This document shows positions 41,934 to 51,171 of a stretch of DNA of 64,000 bases, one piece after another. Below the pieces are notes generated by a model. The model did no database searches. It was given only the letters and a program-made list of their open reading frames with translations, and was not told the origin of the DNA. The DNA is from JBAZLV01 sp964586075 (GTDB taxonomy: Bacteria > Nitrospirota > UBA9217). The stretch covers positions 83,197-147,196 of the forward strand of contig CAZPGZ010000005.1 of assembly GCA_964586075.1 (NCBI GenBank). The letters are read 5' to 3'. Numbering within the stretch: position 1 is the first letter of the stretch; each line of letters starts with the position of its first letter. A program made the position numbers and the translations under genes.

Positions 41934-42659
41934 TCACCCGTTGCTATTTGCGGGTTTTTTCGTGTTTTTGCCGAGGAAATGTGCTGAGGAATTCTGGTTC
42001 TGTGCTTCTGCCGGCAGCATGTCCCGAGTATGACGATAAGTTATCAAATCTTCCACGGAGAGCACGGCCATGGAGTGCTTTTTAGCGAAGTTAACGATTT
42101 CCGGCAGACGGGCCATGCTGCCATCCGGGTTTGTGAGCTCACAGAGTACCCCATATGGTTTCAATCCGGCAAGACGCATCAGATCAACGGTTGCCTCCGT
42201 ATGGCCGGGGCGTTCGAGGATCCCGCCGGGTCTGGCGCTGAGCGGGAATATATGCCCCGGTCGGTTAAGGTCACCCGGCTGCGCGTTGTCGGCAATGGCT
42301 GTTCGAATTGTTGTAACGCGGTCGGTTGCCGATACGCCGGTCGTGACTCCCCGGGCTGCTTCGATGGAAACCGTAAAAGCCGTTTGATAGCGGCTGGAAT
42401 TATTGCTCACCATCATGGGCAGGGCAAGTGACCGCACTTTTTCTCCTGGCAGGCAGAGGCATACGATGCCGCTGCATTCTCGGATCATCATGGCCATCTG
42501 AGATTTGGTAAGAAACTCGGCGGCAAAAATCAAATCGCCTTCATTTTCGCGCTGTTCGTCGTCAACGACCAGCACGCCGCTGCCTTTACGAAGTGAGTCC
42601 AAGGCTTTCTGTACGCGTTGTTCGGCATCTCCGAATTGCGCAAGCAGATTCTGATTCAT
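41934..42659 (-). CDS. ribB: 3,4-dihydroxy-2-butanone 4-phosphate synthase
   Basis: A 241-residue RibB enzyme making the four-carbon unit of riboflavin from ribulose 5-phosphate. Motifs: DDEQRENEGDLIFAAE (catalytic acidic loop), RECSGIVCLCLP, RPGHIFPLSARPGGILERPGHTEA. It is not fused to GTP cyclohydrolase II. Start 42659 follows AGGAGG; the open frame continues to 42890 but that part is the riboswitch. An FMN riboswitch lies directly upstream. Confidence 0.93.
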   Translation of the reverse strand: MNQNLLAQFGDAEQRVQKALDSLRKGSGVLVVDDEQRENEGDLIFAAEFLTKSQMAMMIRECSGIVCLCLPGEKVRSLALPMMVSNNSSRYQTAFTVSIEAARGVTTGVSATDRVTTIRTAIADNAQPGDLNRPGHIFPLSARPGGILERPGHTEATVDLMRLAGLKPYGVLCELTNPDGSMARLPEIVNFAKKHSMAVLSVEDLITYRHTRDMLPAEAQNQNSSAHFLGKNTKKPANSNG

Positions 42660-42776
42660 GGTAGTCCTCCTGTTGTAGTATTGATGTACCAGAACCAGGG
42701 CGAAGGGCAGGCGGTTCACCCCCACGCGTGAGGGCAACCGTGCGCAAGACATGCCGTCTGTGTGACAGGCAACCGC

Positions 42777-42926
42777 CTTGTCCTCTTTCATCCGGACTGT
42801 TACCGTCGGCTCTGGCTTTTCACCAGATCTGCTGACCTCCTTCCTGCATGGAAGGAGCGCTCGCGGGCTCCCCGCCGAAACGCGGGACACCGCCGGTAGG
42901 GAATTTCACCCCGCCCTGAGAACAAG
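42777..42926 (-). promoter_or_regulatory. FMN riboswitch (RFN element)
   Basis: On the minus strand the conserved RFN blocks are present in order: GGGCGGGGTGAAATTCCC, then ACCGGCGGT, a GCCCGCGAGCGCT region, TCAGCAGATCTGGTGAAAA, GAGCCGACGGTAACAGTCC and GGATGAAAGAGG, closed by CTTGT/ACAAG ends. FMN binding would shut off ribB. A downstream AGGCGGTT/AACCGCCT pairing (around 42706-42778) could form the expression switch. Confidence 0.95.
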
Positions 42927-43053
42927 TGACCGTATACTACAGGATGCGCGGGAGCTTGTCAACGGCCCGAAATCCCGGAAGACCAGAAGATCATTGCCCA
43001 TCGTACAGTTGCTTTCTCTGGACTAAAACACGAAGACAGGATATGCTTTCTCC

Positions 43054-43398
43054 ATGGGCAACGTTAGAAAAAAGCATGAATCAGGATTGCATTCCCCCGT
43101 TGCTGCAAGCGATACCATCCGACGCAAGCTGCTTGTTGAACTGCAAGAAGGGCCTGTGTCGGCATTGGAGCTTTCCGGCAGAATCGGCGTTTCGGAGAAA
43201 GATATATACGAACATCTGGAGCATATCCGTGCGACACTCCATCATACCGGAAGACGCCTTGCAATACAGCCTGCGGAATGCGTGAAATGCGGGTTTCTTT
43301 TTCAAAAACGGGACCGGCTCAAAAAACCGGGGAGGTGTCCGGTCTGCCGCAACGAATCCATTCATGATCCGCTTTATTCTCTCTCACTGGGAAACTGA
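43054..43398 (+). CDS. HTH plus zinc-ribbon transcriptional regulator
   Basis: A 114-residue protein with an N-terminal winged-helix-like segment (DTIRRKLLVELQEGPVSALELSGRIGVSEKDIYEHLEHIRATLHH) and a C-terminal zinc ribbon (CVKCGFLFQKRDRLKKPGRCPVCRNESI). This is a known family of small predicted regulators. It lies between ribB (divergent) and nifH, but there is no evidence that it controls either. Confidence 0.8.
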   Translation: MGNVRKKHESGLHSPVAASDTIRRKLLVELQEGPVSALELSGRIGVSEKDIYEHLEHIRATLHHTGRRLAIQPAECVKCGFLFQKRDRLKKPGRCPVCRNESIHDPLYSLSLGN

Positions 43399-43591
43399 TT
43401 TTTATTCTTTCAAACATGAGGTTGTTCTTCCCCGTTTTTTAGAATCTTCCTAGCAAAGGCTAAACAACTAAATAGCCACCACAGGTACCTCATTCTTCTC
43501 CGCTGCTCAGTTTCGTATCACCTGCCGTTCTCTTGCTCATTTTCCGCTGTCCAGGATTGTAAAAAACGCTGAAAATTTAGCACTACTGGAT

Positions 43592-43607
43592 TGGCACAGG
43601 CCTTGCT
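43592..43607 (+). promoter_or_regulatory. Sigma-54 promoter of nifH
   Basis: TGGCAC-AGGCC-TTGCT, a perfect -24/-12 element 41 bases before the nifH start. No TGT-N10-ACA NifA upstream site was found by eye in the 190 bases before it. Confidence 0.93.
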
Positions 43608-43647
43608 ATGCACATAAGTAAGATTCATGAATGCAGAGGAGGCTCTT

Positions 43648-44478
43648 ATGAGACAGATTGCGGTTTACGGAAAAGGCGGTATCGGAAAATCAACCACCAC
43701 GCAAAACACGGTAGCTGGTTTGGCTGAGGCCGGATACAAATGCATGATTATCGGATGCGACCCCAAAGCGGACTCGACGCGTCTTATTCTGAATAAAAAA
43801 GCGCAGGCAACCGTTATGGATCTTGCCCGGGAGCGTGGTACAGTTGAAGATCTGGAACTTCAGGAGGTGCTCCTGACCGGGTTTAAAGGCATCAAGTGCG
43901 CTGAATCCGGCGGGCCGGAGCCGGGCGTGGGTTGTGCGGGCCGAGGAGTTATTACTGCAATAAATTTTCTTGAAGAAAATGGAGCATACGGCACGGACAC
44001 TGACTTTATTTTTTACGATGTCCTGGGTGATGTGGTGTGTGGAGGATTTGCAATGCCTATCCGCGAGGGCAAGGCGAAGGAAATTTACATCGTTACGTCA
44101 GGGGAAATGATGGCTATGTATGCCGCGAACAACATCGCGCGGGGGATTCTGAAATACGCACAGAGCGGCGGGGTGCGGCTCGGCGGCCTGATCTGCAACA
44201 GCAGAAAAACGGACAAGGAGTTCGAACTCATCTCAGAGCTTGCAAAAAAACTGAACACCCAGATGATCCATTTTGTGCCGAGAGACAACGAAGTACAGCG
44301 TGCTGAACTGCGCCGGATGACGGTGATTGAGTATGCTCCCCAGCATGCGCAGGCGGACGAATACCGGACGCTGGCGAAAAAAATTGCCGACAATAAGGAT
44401 TTTGTCATTCCAACGCCTATCAGCATGGATGAATTGGAAAGACTGCTGATGGATTTCGGGATTCTTGACAATGCGTGA
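43648..44478 (+). CDS. nifH: Nitrogenase iron protein
   Basis: A 276-residue dinitrogenase reductase. Walker A GKGGIGKSTT (residues 8-17), cluster Cys C96 (GVGCAGRGV) and C131 (VVCGGFAMP), and Arg99 of the usual ADP-ribosylation site. The homodimer holds one 4Fe-4S cluster and transfers electrons to NifDK with ATP hydrolysis. The start follows AGGAGG; an ATG at 43627 would add seven residues. The gene heads a nif operon from a sigma-54 promoter. Confidence 0.98.
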   Translation: MRQIAVYGKGGIGKSTTTQNTVAGLAEAGYKCMIIGCDPKADSTRLILNKKAQATVMDLARERGTVEDLELQEVLLTGFKGIKCAESGGPEPGVGCAGRGVITAINFLEENGAYGTDTDFIFYDVLGDVVCGGFAMPIREGKAKEIYIVTSGEMMAMYAANNIARGILKYAQSGGVRLGGLICNSRKTDKEFELISELAKKLNTQMIHFVPRDNEVQRAELRRMTVIEYAPQHAQADEYRTLAKKIADNKDFVIPTPISMDELERLLMDFGILDNA

Positions 44479-44556
44479 CGAGTGAAAACGGCCCAAAAAA
44501 CCCAGAAAACGAGGCTTCATGCGGCTTGGAGGTATTTGGTGTGAAAAGGAGAATGT

Positions 44557-45987
44557 ATGGGCAAGACAATTGAAGAAACTAAAACAATTATTGATGAAAC
44601 GCTGGAGGCTTATCCGGAAAAAGTAAGAAAAGCGAGATCGCGGCATCTTGCACCGAATGATCCCGCAGGAGAATGCGCAGGATGTAAAGTTCAGAAATCC
44701 AATATAAAGTCGCGTCCCGGCGTCATGACGGTCCGCGGCTGCGCATACGCCGGAGCCAAAGGGGTGGTTTTTGGTCCAGTCAAAGATCAGATATGCATTA
44801 GCCACGGCCCCATCGGCTGCGGATCATACAGCTGGGCGTCGCGCCGCAATTACTATAATGGAGAGACAGGTGTAAACAGTTTTGGAACCATGGTTTTTAC
44901 GACTGACTTCCAGGAAAAAGATATCGTTTACGGCGGGGACAAGAATCTTGATGCGGCGATCAGCGAATTGCGGGGGCTTTTCCCGCTTGCGAAAGGCATC
45001 AGCATACTTTCCGAATGTCCGGTCGGCCTTATCGGCGACGATATCGAAGCGGTTGCAAAAAAGAAGAAAAAAGAACTCGGCATCAACATTGTTCCGGTCC
45101 GATGTGAAGGTTTCCGCGGCGTGAGCCAGTCTCTCGGGCATCATATCGCCAACGACTCCATACGGGATCATATGCTGGGAAAAGGGAAACTGGAGACGAC
45201 GACACCGTATGACGTGGTGCTGATGGGGGATTACAATATCGGAGGGGACGCCTGGTGTTCAAGAAAAATCCTTGAAGAAATGGGGCTCCGGGTGATCGGG
45301 CAGTGGACCGGTGACGGGACCGTAAATGAAATCGGGACAGCGCATAAAGCCAAACTGATACTGATCCATTGCTACCGTTCTATGAATTATATAAGCCGCC
45401 ATATGGAGGACACATACGGCATACCGTGGGAAGAATTTAATTTTTTCGGTCCTACCAAAATAGCTGCCAGCATTAGGAAAATTGCGGCCCGCTTCGATGA
45501 CTCCATCAAGGAAAAAGGTGAGGCGGTCATTGCGAAATATAAACCCATGATGGACGCCGTTATAGCAAAATACCGCCCGCGGTTGGAGGGGAAGAAGGTC
45601 ATGCTGTACGTCGGTGGATTGCGTCCGCGGCATACCGTCGGCGCGTATGAGGACCTCGGAATGGAAATCGTTGCCTCTGGATATGAGTTTGCGCATGATG
45701 ATGATTACACACGCACCTATCCGCTGATGCAAAAAGGAGCTCTGATCATGGATGATGCGTCCGAGTATGAACTGGAAGAATTCACCCACAAACTACGGCC
45801 CGATCTTGTTGGTGCCGGTATTAAGGAAAAGTACACGTACCATAAGATGGGCATACCGTTCCGGCAGATGCACTCCTGGGATTATTCTGGCCCATACCAC
45901 GGATATGATGGATTCCCGGTGTTTGCGCGAGACATGGACGCGGCGGTCAACAGCCCCACGTGGAAGTTGATCCGCAAAAGAAAATAA
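44557..45987 (+). CDS. nifD: Nitrogenase MoFe protein alpha chain
   Basis: A 476-residue subunit carrying FeMo-co. P-cluster Cys: RGCAYAG (C62), GPIGCGSYSW (C88), LSECPVGLIGDD. FeMo-co ligands: Cys in LIHCYRSMNYI and His in RQMHSWDYSGPYHG; the active-site Gln and His in GVSQSLGHH are present. These mark a molybdenum enzyme; no anfG/vnfG gene is nearby. Located 78 bases after nifH; AAAAGGAG precedes the ATG. Confidence 0.98.
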   Translation: MGKTIEETKTIIDETLEAYPEKVRKARSRHLAPNDPAGECAGCKVQKSNIKSRPGVMTVRGCAYAGAKGVVFGPVKDQICISHGPIGCGSYSWASRRNYYNGETGVNSFGTMVFTTDFQEKDIVYGGDKNLDAAISELRGLFPLAKGISILSECPVGLIGDDIEAVAKKKKKELGINIVPVRCEGFRGVSQSLGHHIANDSIRDHMLGKGKLETTTPYDVVLMGDYNIGGDAWCSRKILEEMGLRVIGQWTGDGTVNEIGTAHKAKLILIHCYRSMNYISRHMEDTYGIPWEEFNFFGPTKIAASIRKIAARFDDSIKEKGEAVIAKYKPMMDAVIAKYRPRLEGKKVMLYVGGLRPRHTVGAYEDLGMEIVASGYEFAHDDDYTRTYPLMQKGALIMDDASEYELEEFTHKLRPDLVGAGIKEKYTYHKMGIPFRQMHSWDYSGPYHGYDGFPVFARDMDAAVNSPTWKLIRKRK

Positions 45988-46064
45988 AATTACAGCGAGA
46001 GAGCGGGCGGATTTCAGCATGTATTTAGAGTGCCGCTCCGCAGGGGAAAGTTTTGGAGGATACC

Positions 46065-47570
46065 ATGAAGGTGAAAGATCACAGCGAACTGTTCCGGGGG
46101 GCGGACTATCTCAAACAGTGTGAGCAGAAAAAAGAGTTTGAAGACGCCTATTCTGAGGATGAGGTAAAGCGGGTATCAGACTGGACAAAAACCCAGGAAT
46201 ACAAGGATAAAAACTTTGAGCGGAAGCACATTAAGATCAACCCGGCAAAAGCGTGCCAGCCGCTTGGAGCGCTTTATTGTGCCTCCGGCTTCGAAAATAC
46301 GCTCCCGTTTATACAGGGAGCTCAGGGCTGCGCTGCGTATTTCCGGAGCCAATTGAACCGCCATTTCAAGGAACCTGTGCAGGCGGTTTCAACTTCGATG
46401 ACAGAAGACGCGGCAGTGTTCGGTGGTTTGAACAACATGATCGAAGGATTGGAGAATGCCTACTCATTGTACAAGCCGAAAATGATGGCTATTTTTACAA
46501 CGTGCATCGCTGAAGTCATCGGTGACGATCTGAACGCTTTTTTGAAAACGGCCCATGAGAAAAAAGTAATACCAGAGGATCTGCTGACACCGCACGCAAA
46601 TACGCCGAGCTTTGCGGGTACTCATATTACCGGCTACGACAACATGCTGAGAGGCATCCTGAGGCACCTGACTGAGGGAAAAAAGAAGGAACCGAACGGG
46701 AAGGTGAATATTATTCCGGGATTCGACGGGTATGTCGGGAACATCCGGGAAATTAAGCGGATTCTGAACCTTATGAATATCACGCATACAGTTCTTGCCG
46801 ATATCAGCGATCAGTTTGATTCTCCCAACATCGGAGTCGCTAAAATCTACACCGGTGGCACACCGCTGGCTGACACGATGGATTCGATCAATGCCTCCTT
46901 AACGGTCGCGCTTCAAAAGTATTCGACGGCGCGGACCATGGACTATATCGGAAAAACATGGGGCCAGAAAACCCTTGTTGCGACACCCATTGGAGTGAAG
47001 CGTACAGACATATTTCTCGAGGAACTTAGCAGTATAACAGGTAAGCCGATTCCGCGCGAACTGGAAGACGAACGCGGTCGGCTTGTGGACGCCATGATTG
47101 ATTCTCATCCCTATGTGCACGGAAAACGATTTGCGCTTGTGGGCGATCAGGATATGCTGCTCGGACTTATCAGCTTTATCATGGAGATGGGTGGGGAACC
47201 GATTCATGTTGTTTGCACCGCCGACGACAAGTCGTTCCAGCAAGAAGCGCAGGAACTTCTTGCGTCGAGCCCGCATGGAGCGGGGGGAACGGTGTACATC
47301 AATACGGACATGTGGCACCTGCGGTCACTGATGTTCACGGACCCTGTTGACCTTGTGGTCGGCAGTTCCTACGCGAAATATTTGTGGAGAGACACCGGTA
47401 CACCTCTTGTCCGTATCGGTTTTCCTCTCCTTGACCGCCACCATCTGCACCGCTACCCGATTATCGGATACCAGGGTGGTTTGAACATTCTGAACTGGAT
47501 CGTCAATACGGTGCTTGATGAACTGGACCGTAACACGCTCAATACGACAAGCTTTGATGTCATCAGATAG
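46065..47570 (+). CDS. nifK: Nitrogenase MoFe protein beta chain
   Basis: A 501-residue subunit completing the P cluster. Cys ligands: PAKACQPLGALYCASGFENTLPFIQGAQGCAAYFR (two of these Cys) and FTTCIAEVIGDDL. MTEDAAVFGGLNNMIEG is the family signature with the P-cluster-adjacent region. Start 46065 follows GGAGG; a TTG at 46053 is not used. It is 77 bases after nifD and 18 bases before nifEN. Confidence 0.98.
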   Translation: MKVKDHSELFRGADYLKQCEQKKEFEDAYSEDEVKRVSDWTKTQEYKDKNFERKHIKINPAKACQPLGALYCASGFENTLPFIQGAQGCAAYFRSQLNRHFKEPVQAVSTSMTEDAAVFGGLNNMIEGLENAYSLYKPKMMAIFTTCIAEVIGDDLNAFLKTAHEKKVIPEDLLTPHANTPSFAGTHITGYDNMLRGILRHLTEGKKKEPNGKVNIIPGFDGYVGNIREIKRILNLMNITHTVLADISDQFDSPNIGVAKIYTGGTPLADTMDSINASLTVALQKYSTARTMDYIGKTWGQKTLVATPIGVKRTDIFLEELSSITGKPIPRELEDERGRLVDAMIDSHPYVHGKRFALVGDQDMLLGLISFIMEMGGEPIHVVCTADDKSFQQEAQELLASSPHGAGGTVYINTDMWHLRSLMFTDPVDLVVGSSYAKYLWRDTGTPLVRIGFPLLDRHHLHRYPIIGYQGGLNILNWIVNTVLDELDRNTLNTTSFDVIR

Positions 47571-47588
47571 GAATGACCGGAGATTGCC

Positions 47589-50255
47589 ATGGTCGAAACG
47601 CTGGAGAGATTAATACAGTACGGCTGTACAGCAGACAGTCGGGAAAAAATATGCCGGTCCCGCGGGGGCGAGTCTTGCGCTTTTGACGGCGCCATGATCG
47701 TGCTGCAGCCCATTGCGGATACGGCCCATATCGTGCATGGCCCTATTGCCTGCTGTGGCAACTCATGGGAGGGACGCGGGACACTGTCTTCAAAGGGGGC
47801 TCTGCACACAAAGGGATTTACCACCGATATGGGCGAGATCGACATTATATACGGGTCAGAGGAAAAGCTGGGTAATGCCATAAGCAGCGTTTTCCGCGCC
47901 GTCTCACCCAAGGCTATATTTGTATATTCAACATGTGTCAGCGGCTTGATTGGAGAAGATATTGAATCGGTATGCAGAAAATCCGAAGCGATTTTTGGTA
48001 TTCCGATCATTCCCGTGCTTGCACCGGGTTTTGTGGGGCCGAAGAACTTGGGAAACCGCATTGCCGGGGAAGTGCTGCTGAACCACGTGATAGGCACGGG
48101 TGAACCGCCGGTCATGACCCATTACGATATCAATCTTATCGGCGAATACAATATTGCAGGTGATCTTTGGTTTGTCGGTCCGATGCTGGAGAAGGCCGGA
48201 TGCCGCATTCTTTCGCGAATTACGGGAGATTCAACGTATGAGGAGATTACCTGGGCGCACCGGGCAAAATTAAATGTAGTGCTCTGTAGCCGCGCTCTTA
48301 TCAACGTGCCTCGCGAGATGAAGAAGAAATACGCCATCCCGTATATAGAGGTTTCTTTTTTCGGCAAAACGGAAATTGCGAAAGCTCTTCGTTCCATCGC
48401 AGACGAACTGATGAAATCCGAACCGAAAAGCCAAAAAACGGAGTTAGACTCGAAGTTTGACCTGCGTACCACAGTCGAGCTTCTTGTCAGATCGGAAGAA
48501 AAACGATTAAAAGAACGACTAAAGCCGTACGAGCACCTTCGGGGAAAGAAAGCCGTGTTGTATAGCGGCGGTGTCAAGAGTTGGTCCTTTATTTCCGCCC
48601 TCCGGGATCTTGGGATTGAAATCGCGGCAGTAGGCACGAAAAAGAGCACAAAAGAAGATGAATTGAAAATGAAAGACATTCTGGGACCGGAGGCCCCTCT
48701 GGTAGAGGACGTAACACCGAAGAACCTTCTTGCATTACTACGGGAACGAAATGCCGATATTCTGGTGGCAGGGGGACGGAACCAGTATCTCGCCGCCAAG
48801 AAAGGGTATCCGTTTATCGATGTGAATCAGGAACGTCATGTCGCATATGCTGGTTATGATGGCTTTGTCAATTTTGCGGAGCAGTTGAGTCTCAGCGTGC
48901 GTTTCTATGAACAGAATACTGGATGTAAAGAGCGGGCTCCGGAAGTGCCAAAAACCGTGAAGAAGCATCAGCCCGCGGCGACCAATCTGAAATCAGATGT
49001 TTTAATCGATCCCCTGAAACACTCGCCAACTATGGGAGCGACAATCGCGCTTCAGGGTATTGACCGCGCGCTTCCGCTTCTTCACGGCGCTCAAGGATGC
49101 ACTTTTTTGGGGAAAGTGCTGATTACCAAGCATTTTCGCGAACCCATCGCGCTCGTAACTGACAAGCTTTTCGTGGAAGAAGTGGTCATGGGGAGTGAAG
49201 AAAAACTGGCCAAGACGGTGTCGGAATTTGCAGCAAAATCAAAACCGACATTGATCGGGGTTCTTACGTCGGGACTAACTGCGATCAAAGGCGACGATGT
49301 CGAACGCGCACTGAAAAGCGTGCAGTCCGGGAAGACGGACACGCGCATCATTCATATCCAGACGCCGGATTACGACGGAGGTCTCGAAACCGGATATGTG
49401 CGGGCAGTTGAAGCTGTACTAAGAATTGCGAACGATTCCGTCTTTTCTGGAAAAAATAATCTGCCGCATACGGAGTCCAAACGTATCAATATACTTCCTG
49501 GATCTCATCTTACACCTGCTGACGCAGCGGAGCTGAGAGAAATCGCCGAATCGTTCGGATTAATCCCGGTTATTCTTCCCGATTTGGCCGCGCTCGACGG
49601 GAGCCGTCAGGGATTTTCACCTCTTGCGATTGGTGGGGCGACACTGGACGATATTGCATCAATGAAATACGCGGTGCATACCCTGGCAATAGGCGTGAGC
49701 ATGGAACCGGCGGCGAAGTACCTGCAGCGCTCGTTTGGAATCGAATATACAATGTTTGACAGTATTACCGGGCTGGCTTGGTCCGATGCTTTTTTTGAAA
49801 AATTTGTACAGGTAAGCGGAAAACATATACCTGCGAAATATGGGCGTCAGCGCAGGATACTGGTTGATGGAATGCGGGACGCATACAGCTATTTTGGAAA
49901 TAAGAAAATCTGCACTGCCCTTGAGCCCGATCTTTCCGCTCAAACGTCGAAATGGCTTGAAGAAATGGGTGCCTGCATCGATCTCGCCGTTATACCGACA
50001 CTCTCGGACGCTGCTGACCATATTCAGGCGCGCGAAGTACGGATCGGGGGCTTGCATGAAGTCCACGGGAACCTCGACGCGCTTATATCAAATTCGCATG
50101 CGGAATCAACGGCTAAACAACTTGGTGTTCCTCTTTATCAGATGGGATTCCCGGTGTATAAAATTCTTGGATACACATCAAAGATCACGATCGGATATCG
50201 AGGCACACTGAGCTTAATACAGGAACTGGGGAATCTTCTGATGCAAAAGCACTGA
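47589..50255 (+). CDS. nifEN: NifE-NifN fusion, FeMo-co assembly scaffold
   Basis: An 888-residue fused protein. Residues 1 to about 460 are NifE (GGESCAFDGAMIVLQPIADTAHIVHGPIACCGNSWEGRGT, STCVSGLIGEDIE, GEYNIAGDLWF, KGYPFIDVNQERHVAYAGYDG). A short linker (about 450-475) leads to NifN (GAQGCTFLGKVLITKHFREPIAL, VLTSGLTAIKGDD). The NifEN complex matures the iron-molybdenum cofactor precursor. No stop or frameshift between halves. Such fusions are known in Geobacter-type nif clusters. The NifN half has Ser (LTSG) where NifK uses Cys, as in other NifN proteins. Confidence 0.96.
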   Translation: MVETLERLIQYGCTADSREKICRSRGGESCAFDGAMIVLQPIADTAHIVHGPIACCGNSWEGRGTLSSKGALHTKGFTTDMGEIDIIYGSEEKLGNAISSVFRAVSPKAIFVYSTCVSGLIGEDIESVCRKSEAIFGIPIIPVLAPGFVGPKNLGNRIAGEVLLNHVIGTGEPPVMTHYDINLIGEYNIAGDLWFVGPMLEKAGCRILSRITGDSTYEEITWAHRAKLNVVLCSRALINVPREMKKKYAIPYIEVSFFGKTEIAKALRSIADELMKSEPKSQKTELDSKFDLRTTVELLVRSEEKRLKERLKPYEHLRGKKAVLYSGGVKSWSFISALRDLGIEIAAVGTKKSTKEDELKMKDILGPEAPLVEDVTPKNLLALLRERNADILVAGGRNQYLAAKKGYPFIDVNQERHVAYAGYDGFVNFAEQLSLSVRFYEQNTGCKERAPEVPKTVKKHQPAATNLKSDVLIDPLKHSPTMGATIALQGIDRALPLLHGAQGCTFLGKVLITKHFREPIALVTDKLFVEEVVMGSEEKLAKTVSEFAAKSKPTLIGVLTSGLTAIKGDDVERALKSVQSGKTDTRIIHIQTPDYDGGLETGYVRAVEAVLRIANDSVFSGKNNLPHTESKRINILPGSHLTPADAAELREIAESFGLIPVILPDLAALDGSRQGFSPLAIGGATLDDIASMKYAVHTLAIGVSMEPAAKYLQRSFGIEYTMFDSITGLAWSDAFFEKFVQVSGKHIPAKYGRQRRILVDGMRDAYSYFGNKKICTALEPDLSAQTSKWLEEMGACIDLAVIPTLSDAADHIQAREVRIGGLHEVHGNLDALISNSHAESTAKQLGVPLYQMGFPVYKILGYTSKITIGYRGTLSLIQELGNLLMQKH

Positions 50256-50299
50256 TGTCTCCTGGCAGAAAACCTCTGCACAGGATAAGGAGATGAGAT

Positions 50300-50692
50300 A
50301 TGAAAGTCGCGTTTGCAACAACAGATGGAAAAACCATAGATGAACATTTCGGCAGGGCAGGGCTGTTTGCCATTTACGAGGTAACTATGGATGGCAGTTC
50401 CTTTAGCGAACTCAGGCAATTTGCGGATGGCGTGGACTCAGTAGTCGTAAATACCAAAAACATGGGGCAGGTTCACGATGATGCGGTACAGGCGAAAGTG
50501 GACAGGCTTGCCGACTGCAAACTGATTTACCTCACGGAGATAGGAGGTCCTTCGGCGGCTCGCCTGGTGCAGAAAGGGATTATGCCGATGAAGGTAAAAG
50601 AACCAACAGCAATTGACCATGCGTTGAATCAGCTGGGAGAATCTCTCAAAAAATCTCCCCCGCCTTGGTTGAGAAAAGCGTTGCAGCAGTAA
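50300..50692 (+). CDS. nifX: FeMo-co carrier NifX
   Basis: A 130-residue NifX-fold protein: MKVAFATTDGKTIDEHFGRAGLFAIYEV, VHDDAVQAKVDRLADCKLIYLTEIGGPSAARLVQKGIMPMKV, ending with the NifX-type tail PPPWLRKALQQ. It carries NifB-co and the FeMo-co precursor between NifB, NifEN and NifDK. It follows nifEN by 44 bases behind an AAGGAG site. It is the sixth NifX-fold protein in the window and the only one of the nif subtype. Confidence 0.92.
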   Translation: MKVAFATTDGKTIDEHFGRAGLFAIYEVTMDGSSFSELRQFADGVDSVVVNTKNMGQVHDDAVQAKVDRLADCKLIYLTEIGGPSAARLVQKGIMPMKVKEPTAIDHALNQLGESLKKSPPPWLRKALQQ

Positions 50693-50737
50693 CAGCATTC
50701 TATAAATAAACAGTAACCGTGTGAGGAGGATAACGGA

Positions 50738-51055
50738 ATGAAAATGATCAGAGCATTCATAAGGCCAGAAAAGGAGCAGGAGGTTGTGCTGGCGCTTGAA
50801 GGGGCGGGATTTCCTTCACTGACCAAGATGCCGGTATTCGGACGAGGGAAACAGAAAGGACTTACTGTTGGACCGGTCCATTATGACGAACTGCCGAAAA
50901 CGCTTTTGATGATGGTAGTAGAAGACAAAGACCTGCAGAGTGTCATCAAGGTGATTCAGGATAAGGCCCGAACAGGGTTTATCGGCGATGGAAAAATATT
51001 TGTGAGCCCGGTGGAAAGCGCATATACCGTCAGGACCGGAGAAACAGGTTTGTAG
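50738..51055 (+). CDS. nifI1: PII-like nitrogenase switch protein NifI1
   Basis: A 105-residue PII-family protein of the NifI1 group: MKMIRAFIRPEKEQEVVLALEGAGFPSLTKMPVFGRGKQKGLTVGPVHYDELPKTLLMMVVED, with the short T-loop of this group instead of the GlnB LYRGxEY. C-loop RTGFIGDGKIFVSPVE is standard. With NifI2 it binds NifDK when ammonium is present and blocks electron transfer. The gene is downstream of nifX, not in the usual nifH-nifD gap. Confidence 0.92.
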   Translation: MKMIRAFIRPEKEQEVVLALEGAGFPSLTKMPVFGRGKQKGLTVGPVHYDELPKTLLMMVVEDKDLQSVIKVIQDKARTGFIGDGKIFVSPVESAYTVRTGETGL

Positions 51056-51171
51056 TATGCGATTCAGGATTGAAAAAGCATAAATGAAAAATGCGCCTGT
51101 GCGGATTATCCATGCGTGCTTTTTCACCTGTGCAGTTCAAACAGCCGACATGATCGGCAGGAGGTTTTGTC

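Noticed and set aside
42660..42890. N-terminal extension of ribB
   Set aside because: This stretch is the FMN riboswitch; ATG 42659 has AGGAGG and gives the normal RibB length.
43441..43591. NifA binding site (TGT-N10-ACA) upstream of nifH
   Set aside because: No copy with correct spacing was found by eye; only the sigma-54 promoter is supported.
43648..47570. Alternative (vanadium or iron-only) nitrogenase
   Set aside because: NifD and NifK have the molybdenum-type motifs, no anfG/vnfG gene is present, and nifEN, nifX and modABC accompany them.
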